Assembly: GCA_010645155.1 (NCBI GenBank)
Contig: CM021317.1
Coordinates: forward strand, 6,395,478 to 6,459,477
Length of the DNA: 64,000 nucleotides
Direction: 5' to 3'
DNA from: Tigriopus japonicus
Taxonomy: Eukaryota; Arthropoda; Copepoda; Harpacticoida; Harpacticidae
In this document: piece by piece, positions 1 through 11,092 of the stretch
Numbering within the stretch: position 1 is the stretch's first letter
How the letters are laid out: the number at the start of each line of letters is the position of its first letter
Notes under the pieces: model-generated
The model's database searches: none
Told to the model about the DNA's origin: nothing
The model's input: only the letters and a program-made list of their open reading frames with translations
Translations under genes and position numbers: made by a program

Positions 1-77
1 GAGGTGAGAGATAAGATTTAAGAATCCAAAATTGAGCTCTCTGAACCGGTTTTTTTTCGTCGAAGAGATAGGAAGAG

Positions 78-2051
78 ATGAGGAAGGGTCAGTTACCAAG
101 TCTCCGCTGGAAGAACATGAAGCTCAAAGAACTTCTTCTTGTTTCAAGTGTTCTTGTCGCACAAATCTTTTGTGACCAAAGGCACCAACCCCCGATTAAT
201 AATCGCTCCTTTACCATCGACAATGCAAGGAACACTTTTCTCAAGGACGGCGTTCCATTTCGGTACATCTCAGGGTCCATTCACTATTTCCGAGTCCATC
301 CAAACCACTGGGAAGATCGGTTGAAGAAAATCCGTTCTGCTGGCCTCAATGCCATTCAGGTTTATGTAGAATGGAACAGTCACGAGCCTGAACCCGGCAA
401 GTTCCAGTTTGAAGGCAATCAAGACTTGGAACATTTCTTGGAATTGGCCCACAAATGGGGTTTACTGGTCATTCTAAGACCGGGTCCATTCATCGATGCT
501 GAGCGAGACTTTGGTGGATTACCATTCTGGTTACTACAGAAGAACAAACAGATCAAACTGAGGACCACGGATCCGTCTTTTATGAAGCCTGTCAGATCTT
601 GGTTCCAAGTGTTATTCCAAAGAATGAAAAAGCATTTGTATCATAATGGTGGTCCAATCATCATGGTCCAAGTTGAGAATGAATACGGATCGTATGGACA
701 ACAGATCGGGAAATGTGACACCGAATATATTTCCCAACTTCGAGATCTCACGAGGGAACACCTGGGACAAGAAGTTCTTCTGTTTGCAACCGATGGTGGC
801 GGCAGCATCGATTCTATTCGTTGCTCCAAAGTTCCAGGAGTTTATTCCACCGTCGATTTTGGACCTACTGAAGACTTTAAGGACCGATTCTACCATCAAC
901 GGCTATTTGAACCACATGGTCCACTAGTCAATTCCGAGTTTTACACCGGTTGGTTGGATCACTGGGGTTATACCCATTCTCAGACACCTTCCACTTTGGT
1001 CAATTCCGCTTTGGATGCCATGTTGGAGTTTGGAGCCAACGTCAATTTATACATGGTCCATGGGGGAACGTCGTTTGGATTTGGTGCTGGTTCCAATTTC
1101 CCATCATTTCAAGTTACACCCACCTCTTACGATTACGATGCTCCAATATCCGAGGCTGGGGATCTTACTCCAAAATTTGAGGACCTCAAAATGGTTGTGG
1201 CTAAATATGAATACATTCCTGATGCCATTCAAGTAAGAAACTCTTCGAAGAAAGCGTATGGATCCATTTATATGAAACCACTGGGAACGATCTTTGACCA
1301 CGTGAGCAATCTCACCACGTTATCCACCTCAACCAATAAGGATCCATTAACCTTTGAGGAATTGGGCCAAGCTTTTGGATTTGTTCTATATGAACATCGC
1401 ATTGACCATATCACCACCAATCCAGTTCAACTTGAGATCCAAGGTCTTCACGATCGTGGTTATGTTTACGTCAATGAAGAGCTCCAAGGGATCTTATCCC
1501 GATCTGAATCCATTTTCACAATACCAATAACCATTACAAAGGGACAAAAACTTCAGATTCTGGTGGAAAATCAAGGTCGGATCTGTTTTGGCAAGGATTT
1601 AAATGATTTCAAGGGAATCACTTCTCAGGTCAAACTTGGAAACAAAGTTTTGAATCGCTGGCACATGAGATCCATTCCCCTGTCTCAAGTGGACCATTTT
1701 AAAGCCGCTCCTCCTTCATTGAAGACCGAATTTAAGAGCATGAGTTTCTGGAAAGGACACATTCAGATTTCATGCCCACGATCAACGCCAGAAGACACTT
1801 TCTTGAGTTTCAAGCATTGGAGTAAGGGTTTGGTCTTCGTAAATGGTTCTAATTTGGGTCGTTACTGGCCCCGTTTAGGTCCGCAAGAGACTCTTTATCT
1901 ACCAGGACCATTATTGAAATGTGGGGGTAACGACATCCTCCTCTTGGAACAAGATGAGACTCCCTGTCAGCATCACAAAGGATCATGGTTACATTGCAAT
2001 ATTAAATCCATCGATACTCCTCAACTGAATGGCCAGACCCCAAGTGTTTGA
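78..2051 (+). CDS. Beta-galactosidase-1-like protein (GH35), intronless
   Basis: Predicted 657-residue glycoside hydrolase family 35 enzyme that removes terminal beta-galactose from glycans, probably lysosomal or secreted. Seen: a hydrophobic signal-like segment at residues 14-32 (KLKELLLVSSVLVAQIFC); the GH35 barrel from about residue 45; acid/base motif VENEYGSYG with Glu202; nucleophile motif NSEFYTGWLDHWG with Glu287; and C-terminal beta-sandwich domains ending with the NGSNLGRYWPRLGPQ motif typical of the family. Length matches animal GLB1/GLB1L proteins (about 650-680). Two starts are possible: 78, or the in-frame ATG at 117, which begins directly at the signal peptide and may be the real one. 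No intron is needed anywhere in the frame, which is unusual for an animal GLB1-type gene and could reflect intron loss or an old retrocopy. GLB1 and GLB1L cannot be separated from this sequence alone. Confidence 0.93.
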   Translation: MRKGQLPSLRWKNMKLKELLLVSSVLVAQIFCDQRHQPPINNRSFTIDNARNTFLKDGVPFRYISGSIHYFRVHPNHWEDRLKKIRSAGLNAIQVYVEWNSHEPEPGKFQFEGNQDLEHFLELAHKWGLLVILRPGPFIDAERDFGGLPFWLLQKNKQIKLRTTDPSFMKPVRSWFQVLFQRMKKHLYHNGGPIIMVQVENEYGSYGQQIGKCDTEYISQLRDLTREHLGQEVLLFATDGGGSIDSIRCSKVPGVYSTVDFGPTEDFKDRFYHQRLFEPHGPLVNSEFYTGWLDHWGYTHSQTPSTLVNSALDAMLEFGANVNLYMVHGGTSFGFGAGSNFPSFQVTPTSYDYDAPISEAGDLTPKFEDLKMVVAKYEYIPDAIQVRNSSKKAYGSIYMKPLGTIFDHVSNLTTLSTSTNKDPLTFEELGQAFGFVLYEHRIDHITTNPVQLEIQGLHDRGYVYVNEELQGILSRSESIFTIPITITKGQKLQILVENQGRICFGKDLNDFKGITSQVKLGNKVLNRWHMRSIPLSQVDHFKAAPPSLKTEFKSMSFWKGHIQISCPRSTPEDTFLSFKHWSKGLVFVNGSNLGRYWPRLGPQETLYLPGPLLKCGGNDILLLEQDETPCQHHKGSWLHCNIKSIDTPQLNGQTPSV

Positions 2052-2738
2052 TAACAAGTTCGATTATACAATAAGTCTAAAATAAGGGTGTATTTGTAAG
2101 TCATTCTACGGTTTTTTTTTATGTTCAAAGTACATAAATTAACAAACACTTGTTATTTATTACCTATTTAGCACAAACAAGCAAGCAAAATTATCTGCCT
2201 TTTTCGGAGTTAAGATGAGAAATGTGGTGAAGAGGGGTAATGCTTAAAAGCTTACGATTCAATGCAATCAAAATGGGCAAAACAAACCTCCAATGTAAAA
2301 TTTCTGGAAAGGAAAGTCGTTGAACCGTTTATGCTTAAAAAACTAGAAAACTAGAAAGTCAGCTGACTTGAAGTTTCTTCAAATGGTTAATAGAGGCAGT
2401 GCACAAAAGGTTTAGTCAACATTAGCAAAATAGGAAGACTGAGGCAGTATTTTTGGGAGCTAATCATTTTTACCCTATGGAACATGAAATGTTTTTAGAC
2501 TTTTTCGCACCTTTTGAGCTGAGATTGCAAATCTATGTTGGTTGAAGCAAATCAATAAAACAATCAACGACTCTTCATTGGAAGGTTTGCCAATTTTGTC
2601 CCTCAGAGCAGTGCCGCTTGCAATCATGTTACGATAGAACAATCTTTTGTCATCCAACTTGTTTCTCTCTGAAGTTTAATATACTTCCGCCTTTTGTCAC
2701 AAAGCAATCTACAATCCATTTGATCTTTTACTCATATG
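2052..2738. other. Intergenic, no gene seen
   Basis: AT-rich sequence downstream of the beta-galactosidase gene. I see no conserved coding frame, no RNA gene and no canonical AATAAA close to the stop codon. Short open frames here have no protein-like composition. Confidence 0.5.
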
Positions 2739-3228
2739 TAGGGACGGGCAAAAAGTACAAATCAAAAGAATCTTTTGGTTACCAAAACTTGCAAAAAATC
2801 AGCCCAAAATCGTAAAATAAACTGCAGAAAAAGGTCAAAAGCGCAAAAAAACAAAAAAGCGCCAATAAAATTTAAAAAAATTCGCAAAAAAAACTGAAAT
2901 TTCTGAAACAAAAAGCTTCAGATACTTTCTTGCCATCTGCTTGTTATTTTTCAATCTTGAAGAGCAAAATTTAGATATTGAAGTAATAGTAATCAAACCT
3001 ATGCTAGCCTACGCTGGGAGCCGTAAAATCAGATTTAGTTTACAAATTTAAAAAAAAAACTCTTCCAAAAGTAAACATTTTCAAAGAAGAAATAGCAAAC
3101 TCTCAACAATTTGTTTATTTTAGACCGAATTCGTAAAAAAATCGTGCAAATAAATGCGAGAAGTGCAAAAAGGCAAATAAATATGTTTATGTTACCAAAA
3201 ATATTTTTACACTTTTTGCCCGTCCCTA
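2739..3228. mobile_element. hAT-like MITE with 8-bp target duplication CTCATATG
   Basis: A 490-bp non-coding element. Terminal inverted repeats begin TAGGGACGGGCAAAAAGT at the left and end with the complement at the right. It is flanked by identical 8-bp copies of CTCATATG (2731-2738 and 3229-3236). An 8-bp duplication and TAGGG-type ends are the signature of hAT transposons. The interior is A-rich with many GCAAAAA-like words near the left end. There is no transposase, so movement would need a partner element elsewhere. Confidence 0.85.
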
Positions 3229-3360
3229 CTCATATGAAACACAAAACGGGAGTGGAGCGCTCAAAATGCACCACAAAATCCATGACCCTGGTAACGATGC
3301 ATGCATGTACACAGAACAAATATTACGCCTAAATGGCGCTAATTACTGCTTATTTTAGGA

Positions 3361-3939
3361 CTATAAATGCTCTTTTTGTGATTCTAACAGTCTTTTTTGT
3401 CGGCTTACGTTTGAGAGTTCCGTTAGCAATGTCTGGTTTTGATGCCTAAAATCCTCTTCCTGGGATGACAACTTCCGCTGAAGGCTCTCATTGGTCTTGA
3501 CCAACTCCTGCACTTCACTGGCCTTTTTGGACTTCTGTATGCTTCTCTGGGCTTTGGCTAGTTCCTGTTCCAAAACCGTTATCTTAGCTTGAGCATCTCC
3601 TAAAGCTGAAAGGGGACAAAATTTCAGTCAAATAAAAAATTAGGGGAATGCAAGAGATAAGCCAAACACATTCCCAATGAAAAGTGGAAAGTATGTCATT
3701 GAGATTTGGAACAAAAAAAATCTGACTTCATAAATGAGATTTTGGATTTCATTAAATTGAATTGTTCATACCGTTCTTCTGCTTCCTGTTATGATCTTCA
3801 AGTTGATAGTTTTGAGTTTTTAGGTCCAGCAATGTTTCCTAAGAGCAAGAAAGCTTAATCATTTCGAGTTTTTGAGAACGGGAAATGCCTCCCAATTTAC
3901 CTGCAATCTCTCAAAATCCTCAGGGGCTAAATTAGCCAT
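3361..3939 (-). CDS. GRIPAP1-like (GRASP-1) N-terminal coiled coil, truncated or partial
   Basis: Three exons on the minus strand: 3939-3901 (MANLAPEDFERLQ), 3838-3772 and 3605 downward, joined by GT-AG introns with matching phases (0, then 1). The product aligns by eye with the start of animal GRIP1-associated protein 1, a coiled-coil protein of recycling endosomes: FxRxQ, TxNYQL, AQ..S.SKKA.EV and KL.SQEEDFR..N.TL are all recognisable. Family members are about 800 residues, but here the frame stops at 3361 after about 116 residues. A good donor (AAC|GTAAGC, exon end at 3409) would instead leave 101 residues and require further exons left of or beyond the beta-galactosidase gene; none was found in the window. 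The residues past that donor (VSRQKRLLESQKEHL) still resemble the family, favouring truncation by a stop or a rearrangement. The start ATG at 3937-3939 fits the family start. Confidence 0.68.
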
Positions 3940-4752
3940 CTTTCACCTTTCAAGTTTACACCTTTCAGAGCACTTTTCATGAGATCTATTCACTCTAACA
4001 CGTACTTGAATCAATAACAGAGTGACATCGAGGGCATCAGCAGCAACAATAACAGCAACAACACAGGTAGTTGAACGACAAGGCATACATGTGCTGAGTT
4101 TGGTGTGTGTGGATTACTAAAACTCAACGTAGCAGATGAATAATAAAAATATAAAATTGGATTTAGAATTGATGATTCGACTTATTTGGCATTGATTTTT
4201 GCTTTGACTTTCATATATCTATCCCCTAAATTTGCTCACCTTGCCAAATGACGCATAAGGTTTGAGAGGTTGAGAGAAGCTTTCTACGTAGAACCTTTCC
4301 TAGGTAAATGAACCGCGTAGAGTTTGAAGAAAGGCGGTTTTGTTTGCTCCAAGACATGTTTTTGTAGGTTGAGTGAAAGTAGTTTAGTGGAATTCATTCT
4401 TGAATATGTAGTGATGTGGCTGCGGTTAAAGAGGTCAAGAAAGAGTGGTGTCAAAAAGCAAAAATACCAATAAAAATTAACCAAACCCATCTGTCTTATC
4501 GGCTATTCTATGTCTCCGGCCAGTCGTGTGTGATTCTTTTGTAATTGTTTATTTTTGGCTTGTTATCAAATCCGCAAACAGTCTCTCCTTGTATTTGGAA
4601 ATCTGAGCTGTTTCCTTCATTTATGAATGTTGTGGCGATCCAATATTGAGACACTCTTTTCGATTGAGAGGTCACAAGTGGCTTAGAAAACTTGCCTACA
4701 TGTTTCATTCGAGATGTAAAAGAAAGTAGTGCTCGACTGTCAAGTATCAATC
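3940..4752. promoter_or_regulatory. Shared intergenic region between divergent GRIPAP1-like and MFSD6-like genes
   Basis: About 0.8 kb separates the two start codons, which point away from each other. Both 5' UTRs and both promoters must lie here or in unseen upstream exons. I see no convincing TATA box or conserved motif that would fix a transcription start. A CAGCAACAATAACAGCAACAACA-like low-complexity stretch lies near 4038. Confidence 0.4.
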
Positions 4753-7700
4753 ATGGAGTCCAGAGGTCAATTATGGCCCTTGAAGTTGCATTATTTTTTC
4801 CATGGACTCGGTAAACTTAGAAGAAAAGACGGCCTTTAACTGTTTGTGATTATTAGTATCCATTTGTTTTGGGTTTAAGGTGGGGCCCCGATTTTGCCAT
4901 TTCTCTCTGTGATCGCCAAACAAATTGGGATGCCTGGAAGCGGGATTGGCATGACCATGTCCATTATCCAAGTCACATCATTATTCTTAAGACCCGTCAT
5001 AGGAGGCCTAATGGACAGGTAGGTCCTTTCATATAGGTTTTTTTAAAGTTTCCTTATTGGAAGGAAGCTTACACACTAATGGAAATGATTGCATACAAAA
5101 AATCTATTTGTCATATTATTCAAAGTATGCTGATTTTGGAGCTGAAAAAATTTAAACATAATAAGATTTGAAAGTGCTCCCACGGGAGTGGTTGTAAATG
5201 AGTAGACTTACCTAGAGGTCTCGACCTAACTTTTATTTTTGGCTAATTATTTTGATGTCTTTCTAATGAAAAATTGAAAGGAAAATAAGATTTTTTCTTT
5301 ACACGGCGTCCCAAATGGGACGGGTTTTTTATGTGAAAATCAAACAAAACAAAAACCCAGGCTGAAAAGTGGTTAGAAATTGAAATGAACTTCAGGGGCA
5401 TGTGTCTTCCGTAATAAATATGGAAAGCAACATTTGCAAAATGGGCTTAAGTCGATCACGATTTCAATAGTCGTATTAAACAATTGAATCACCATTTTGT
5501 TTCTATACATTGAATTTTTCAGTGATTATTTGAGAGCAATAGCAACACGCACGAGATTTCAGACAAAACAGCAAATATTGATTTCAAACCAAAATGAAAG
5601 TTTTCCCTTCATTCGACCTTTCTAGCCCAAAATATTACGTCTTTTAGGCATCATGTACCAATTTCATAGCAAAAAATGCACTACCTAAAAAAATGGTAAC
5701 AACTTTTGCCCACTTTTTGCAAAAAATTGTTACTTTAGTGCTTAAAAATATAACTATTCTTTTTTTACGTTTTCACAAACTGACAGACGTCAGCAATGCT
5801 TAAACAAATGATGCTTGCAATCAGTATTTTGACGGTAGTTTTACATGGTTTTAGAAACTATCATTTCATATTTGAAAACTTATGAATAAACTTTTGAAAG
5901 ACTGAGTGTTTTACTTAAAAACGACGAAGCCGTAAAAAATAAAAGGACGCAAAACCCAGCAAAGTGTTTTTCTTTGGTCAGAGGGTTGTAAAATCTGATA
6001 AGAAACGCCTAGTGTAATCCTTTTGCGGAATTGATTACTCAATCATTCATCTTCTTTTTGCAGCTTTCCGCGACACAAAATCTCAATCTTTCGCCTGTTG
6101 ATGCTCGGACATCTCCTTGGGTTCTTTCTCATTCAATTTGTTCCTCCAATCGAGACCGAAGAAATGACTCTGGAACCCGAATGTATCGAGATGAACCAAT
6201 TGGCTTTGACGGTAGATGGCGAAGTGGATCCTTGTACCATCAACAAGTTACACACCTTTTACGACAAAAGCATCCAATGTCAGTTGTCTTGTCGCTTACG
6301 AGAGTCTCCCAACACCGCCTTCACTAGATTTGACGGCACTTTTCACGGCAAAACCTCGACTTTTCCCGCGGGAAAAGGTCTCAAAATTCAGTTCGAGCCC
6401 GGATATTGCTCGCCTGATCTTGGCAAGTGCTTTGCTAATTGTTCAGATCCGCAATTAAGAAAGGTTTTGAACAAACAACATGACGGTTATAAGGCCAAAA
6501 TGCGCCTCAACTATTGGTTCTTGACCTTTCTTTGGGTTTGTGGAGGGATTACGGCCGGTGGCGTGATGACCTTTCAGGATGCCATTTGTCATCAAGTTTT
6601 AACAAGTCATAATTCCAAAGAGCACTATGGTCATCAACGACTTTTCGCTTCTTTGGGATGGGGAACGGCGGCCTTTATTGTGGGTTATTGGGTGGATCGC
6701 AATAGTGCGCAAAGCCTTTTGTTCGATTATAGCGTGGCTTTTCAAATCATGTTTTTGGCGTGGTCAATGGACATCCTTGTCGTGGGATATCTCGAGGTTC
6801 GTGAACTTAATTTGATACTCTTTAGTGTTGGGTATTTTTTATTTTATTTTCAAGCTGATCTTTCAAGTATTTTTTCAAACCATCAGTGGAGCTTTATTTC
6901 TACGCGTTTTTTACGTACCGATCCGATTAGCTTCTATTGCATCATGTGTTTTTTGAACTACGCTACCTTAATCCTTGATAATTCTCTCGTACATTTGCCA
7001 AAACGGTAATTGATAAATTGAAATACGCAGTGTTTTGTTTTGGCTTCTACGTTTTTCTGGCCTGATTAATTAGTATAATTAGAAACGTCGGAAAATTAGA
7101 AACACTTGTTTTGTTGGAGTGTTTTCAGGTTGTACATTTAAAAAGAATTGCCTCAACCTTCTGCGGTTTTTGGTTGACTTAAATTTATGTTGCAAATAAT
7201 GTTATATGAAAAGTTGAAGTAAGTTTACAGGCACAAATTTTTTTCCAATAACGACTCGAGCCTCTGGAAACAATCTCTTTCAAGAGTCTCGCCTTCTTTT
7301 CCTAATGCTAGACAATCAAACTAATTTTATAAAATAATACACAGCTATTTTAAAAGCTAGAATTATTTAGTTCCACTACCGATTTTAATACCCATGAAAA
7401 AAGAATATGTTAATATCAAATAAAAATTAAAAAAAAGGTCACAAATGACAAATTTTTAACTCTTATTTTGCATTTTTCTCACATCTCAAATGATAATCAA
7501 ATATTATCGAGGAAGGCTATATAAATAAATGAATGAATGAATGACGGTCTCCTTTAAAGACCCTTCGCGTTTGACAAAGTTTCTTTTTGAATGCCCATTC
7601 ACATGTCTGGTTCTTCTTCTATTTAAGATACCCAATTCCAATGTTCATCGGCCTCACAGCCCCTGGCAAGCGTTGACGGGCTCGTTTATGAGCATTGAAA

Positions 7701-8731
7701 CCCTGATCTTCCTCTTCTATTGCATCATTGTGGGGATTTGTTTCAGTGCTTTACCTTTCCATTTCATGTAAGTTTGGATGCGATTTAGTAAACCAATGAC
7801 TGAGCTGAGCTCAGTCAATCTGAGAAGCATTTTCACCGAGCGAGCATTGAGAGAGCGTAAATTTAGAATCCGACGGTCGGCTGAGCTGAAATTTAAAATG
7901 CGTAGTTAATTTCAAAGAACACAAGTAACTTTCATGTTCCTACTGGAAATCATAATTCTCATCGATAGCCATCTACTGCAAGAATTTATGTGCTACATGG
8001 AGAAGGTACAGATTCTGCAATAAAAGGCAAGCTATCATGCTTCACAACATTTCTTCCTATTATAGATTACTTGAAGAGTTGGGAAGTAAAGGCTCTTGCG
8101 CAAGTATTCAAGCCCTAAAGCTCCTGCAAGGCCTTTGCCTCACCTTGAATTGTACCGGAGAGATCCCAGTATTTTTCTATTCAGGTAAACCCCCCTTTGT
8201 AAGAAATTTTCAGCCACCAAGTTACAACCTATTATTTCATACTTCAGGCTCTTTAGTGCGTCGTTTTGGAGCCCGGAATATCATGAACAGTGTTCTCCTT
8301 TTGTTCTGTCTCCGTTTCTTCTACTACAGTCGCCTGGTTAGCCCTTGGGACACGACCTTCATTGAGTTTTTCAATGGGTGGTGCGTGGCCTTGTTTTTTC
8401 CAGCCATGACCACTTTTGCCACCAAAGTGGCCCCTGAAGGGGCTGCTTTGACGATGACGGCTTTGGCCTTCGCCGCTTATGAAGGCGTCGGTAAGACCAT
8501 GAGAAGGGTCATTTCTTAGGTTTCCATTTTCATAGCTCTTTTCTTTGAACAGGTGGAGCCATTGGTGGAACTGTGGCAGGAACCCTGTATGAGATGCATG
8601 GAGCATCTAAGACTTTTGAGTATTTCAGTTATTTTGCTTTGGTTGGGTTCATAGTGCATTTAGCCCTCCAGAAGTTGCTCATTTCAAATCATCCCCGTGG
8701 TTACACTAAATCATTCAATACTCATTTTTAA
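4753..8731 (+). CDS. MFSD6-like major facilitator membrane protein, complete
   Basis: Seven coding exons: 4753-4810, 4880-5018, 6064-6796, 7628-7767, 8066-8184, 8248-8490 and 8553-8731. All introns are GT-AG with matching phases (the third donor is GTTCGT), giving 536 residues. The start MESRGQLWPLKLHYFFHGLGGAP is typical of the MFSD6 branch of the major facilitator superfamily, multi-pass proteins of uncertain substrate (human MFSD6 was described as a receptor-like molecule). Seen: GGLMDS after the second or third helix, a large extracellular loop in exon 3 with paired cysteines (CQLSC, GYCSPDLGKCFANC), the family block FQDAICHQVL..YGHQRLFASLGWGTAAFIVGYWVD, then FFNGWCVALFFPAMTTFATKVAPEG and AYEGVGGAIGGTVAGTLYE near the end. 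Exon 2 ends in phase 2 and joins exon 3 as Ser, where many MFS proteins have Arg in this loop. Substrate cannot be stated. Confidence 0.9.
5019..6063. other. Largest intron of the MFSD6-like gene
   Basis: AT-rich sequence of 1,045 bp between coding exons 2 and 3. It contains a small perfect inverted word pair (CGTCCCAAATGGGACG near 5308) and runs such as TTTTGCCCACTTTTTGCAAAAAATTG near 5705 that resemble decayed transposon ends, but no bounded element or target duplication was found. Confidence 0.4.
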
Positions 8732-10340
8732 ATGATGACAATGTACTGAAATATATTTATTGAAATATTTAAATATGGGTATATTGTATTTGCATTAACT
8801 GATTAAGCGATAGTAGCGTGTCTAGCATAGAGATGAACAGAACAACTGGACAGCAACAAAACACAAGGGTTCCAGTTCTCTCGTTTGATCTTCCATTGGG
8901 GCAAGGTTATTTTGCAACCCATTCATGTGCGGTCAGCTAGTTAAAATCAAAACACAAGTAGTTTATACCGAATCACTCTCAAAAATTGGTGTGCTGTTTG
9001 ATTAACCCGTGGTCTATGGATTAACACGTGAGTTGTTGAGGGCTTTTGGAAGGTTAAAGAGAGTAGATGAAAACACTGGATAAATAACCATCCTCATGTG
9101 TGGCTTTAGTGCATGAGCTTCATTTTTGAGGTTAACAAACTCAGCTTGTATCGAGTTTTGTTATGGTATTTTGAACACGTACTTGAACAATGAAAATGGG
9201 GATTCTTCTTAGATTAAACAAGACATTAATCCTTCGTAAAAAAGGTCAGCATTATTTTTTTGAATTGTTATTCGCTTGTTGGGTCTTCTAGTTTAGCTTT
9301 GGAGGTTTTTGTACAAGAATGGGAGCAACTATTCGTCGCGTGCTGGACAGATTAACTATTAAAAGGGCTTAAGCTTTGAATATAAAATTTGACTGGTTTG
9401 AAAAAATGCTTGGTTAAACCTTAGGTTAAAAGTGAAGGAAAGCAGACTCTATTAAAAAAGACTTTTCTCGGTGTATAAGCAAAGAAGAAAAGGTGAGCTC
9501 TTGATGAGAGCAAGAATACTCATCATTCATCAAGCTTCATTCATGTCTTTCGTTAAACTTTGTTTTTTAATGTCTTTGAAGAAGAGAACAAGGAAAAAAA
9601 CAAAATGGGCGTGAAGACTTCTCACTTGAACTTGCGAACTTCCTGGACTTTCAATCTCTGAAATTGACGAATTTAAGAGGCTGCAAAAGTATTTTTGCTC
9701 TCATCATGAACCACCTTTCCATCTCTGCTACAAGACTTAAAGAAGGGTAAAGAGAAAGAAAAGTCATTTGCTTCACTTCAGGTGCTGATACAATAAACAT
9801 TATTGAAGCACGTATTACCTGCAGACGCTTGATTGTGTTAAAGTGGCTCTAGTATTACCATATTGGTTGGTGGTGTTTTTGACAAAAACTAACATAGTCT
9901 GACTAATAGAGACCAGTGGAACAACAATGAAACCTGATGTAAAACCGAACACAGATTTTTTTTTCGTCACATCGCTCCTTTGAGGCCATAATTTCATCCT
10001 CTGTGCCATCCAGCACCCACTTCATCCCGTTCAGGAAAACATCTGGTTGAACTAGGACGACATTTTTCGGCCGTCTATATCTTTTGCTCGTTCGTGTTCC
10101 CCTTCGTCCACTGCAACACCAACTTGACTTGTCCCATTTCGTTTGTTCCATGATCCCTTCTCAATCACCACTTCTTCCTCCTCTAGTCGTCATGGAAACG
10201 CGTTCGTTCCATCTAACAAACATTCTCAGCAAGGGAGCTTTCAGTCCTAACTGGAACCCCTCTGTTCTCAAGGTCCCATGAGCCAGAACTTAGGCCCAAT
10301 CGCTTCTATTTGACTCATCAGAACACATTTCCATTTCGAA
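8732..10340. other. Intergenic region upstream of the calmodulin-like gene
   Basis: No conserved coding frame seen. The right third (about 9950-10340) is less AT-rich and probably holds the promoter and 5' UTR of the calmodulin-like gene. Around 9000-9030 there is a short word (AACCCGTGGTCTATGGATTAAC) that recurs in similar form near 24950. Confidence 0.45.
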
Positions 10341-11092
10341 ATGACAGCGAATCCTCCTCCTCCTTATCCTGGAACGGGATCCAACTCCTCCATGGTCCAA
10401 CCTGGAGCAACATTTAAACCGGATATTTGTGGGGAGTGCAAGCAACCCATTTTCGTCAAGAAGCCTATGCTGAAGTTCAATCTGACTCCAGAACAAATCG
10501 AAGAATTTAAAGAATGCTTCCAAATGTTTGACAAGGATGGAGATGGAACCATTGATACAACTGAATTGGGAACCGTCATGCGATCTTTGGGTATTAGATT
10601 TGCATTTCAATTAACAACCTAAGGCGTAAAAACGTTTCGATTTTGTTGCAGGTCAAAATCCGGATGAGGAAGAAGTCGAGGAGATGGTGGACGAAGCCGA
10701 TGAAGATGGAAGTGGCAGCATCAATTTCCCCGAATTCATTGGACTTATGATGAAAAAGCAACAAGGCAGCCAAACCGTTGACGAAATCAAGCAGGTATTT
10801 TGATTACTCCTTTAGAATTTTTTTTAAATAATAAGAATAATTATAATAATATAATATAACAATAATAAATTAAAAATTAATAATCGCTTACTTTCAATAA
10901 TTTTAGGCTTTTCGAGTCTTTGACAAGGATGGCAATGGTTACGTGTCCAGTACTGAATTGAAGTTCGTCATGTCCCGATTGGGTGTGAATTTCACCGATG
11001 ACGAGCTACAAGAAATGGTTTTAGAAGCTGATATTGACGGAGATGGGCAAGTCTGCTTTGAAGAGTTCTACAACATGATGACGGCAACTTGA
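10341..11092 (+). CDS. Calmodulin-like four-EF-hand protein with N-terminal extension
   Basis: Three exons, 10341-10590, 10652-10794 and 10907-11092, encode 192 residues. Four canonical EF-hand calcium loops are visible: Asp64-Glu75 ([12 protein letters not shown]), Asp100-Glu111 ([12 protein letters not shown]), Asp137-Glu148 ([12 protein letters not shown]) and Asp173-Glu184 ([12 protein letters not shown]). All have Asp at position 1 and Glu at position 12, so four calcium sites are expected. The core [13 protein letters not shown]...MMTAT follows calmodulin closely, but many substitutions ([25 protein letters not shown]) make it a divergent paralogue and not calmodulin itself. About 47 extra residues precede the core: a proline-rich start (PPPPYP) and [11 protein letters not shown], a CxxC pair with a LIM-like or zinc-knuckle look. 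Troponin C is the main alternative, but the core is closer to calmodulin. Partners are unknown. Confidence 0.88.

Noticed and set aside
8253..8606. 117-codon minus-strand open frame
   Set aside because: Shadow of MFSD6-like exons 6 and 7 on the plus strand.
10341..11092. Troponin C as the identity of the EF-hand gene
   Set aside because: The core is much closer to calmodulin and all four loops are canonical; arthropod troponin C usually has degenerate first or third loops.
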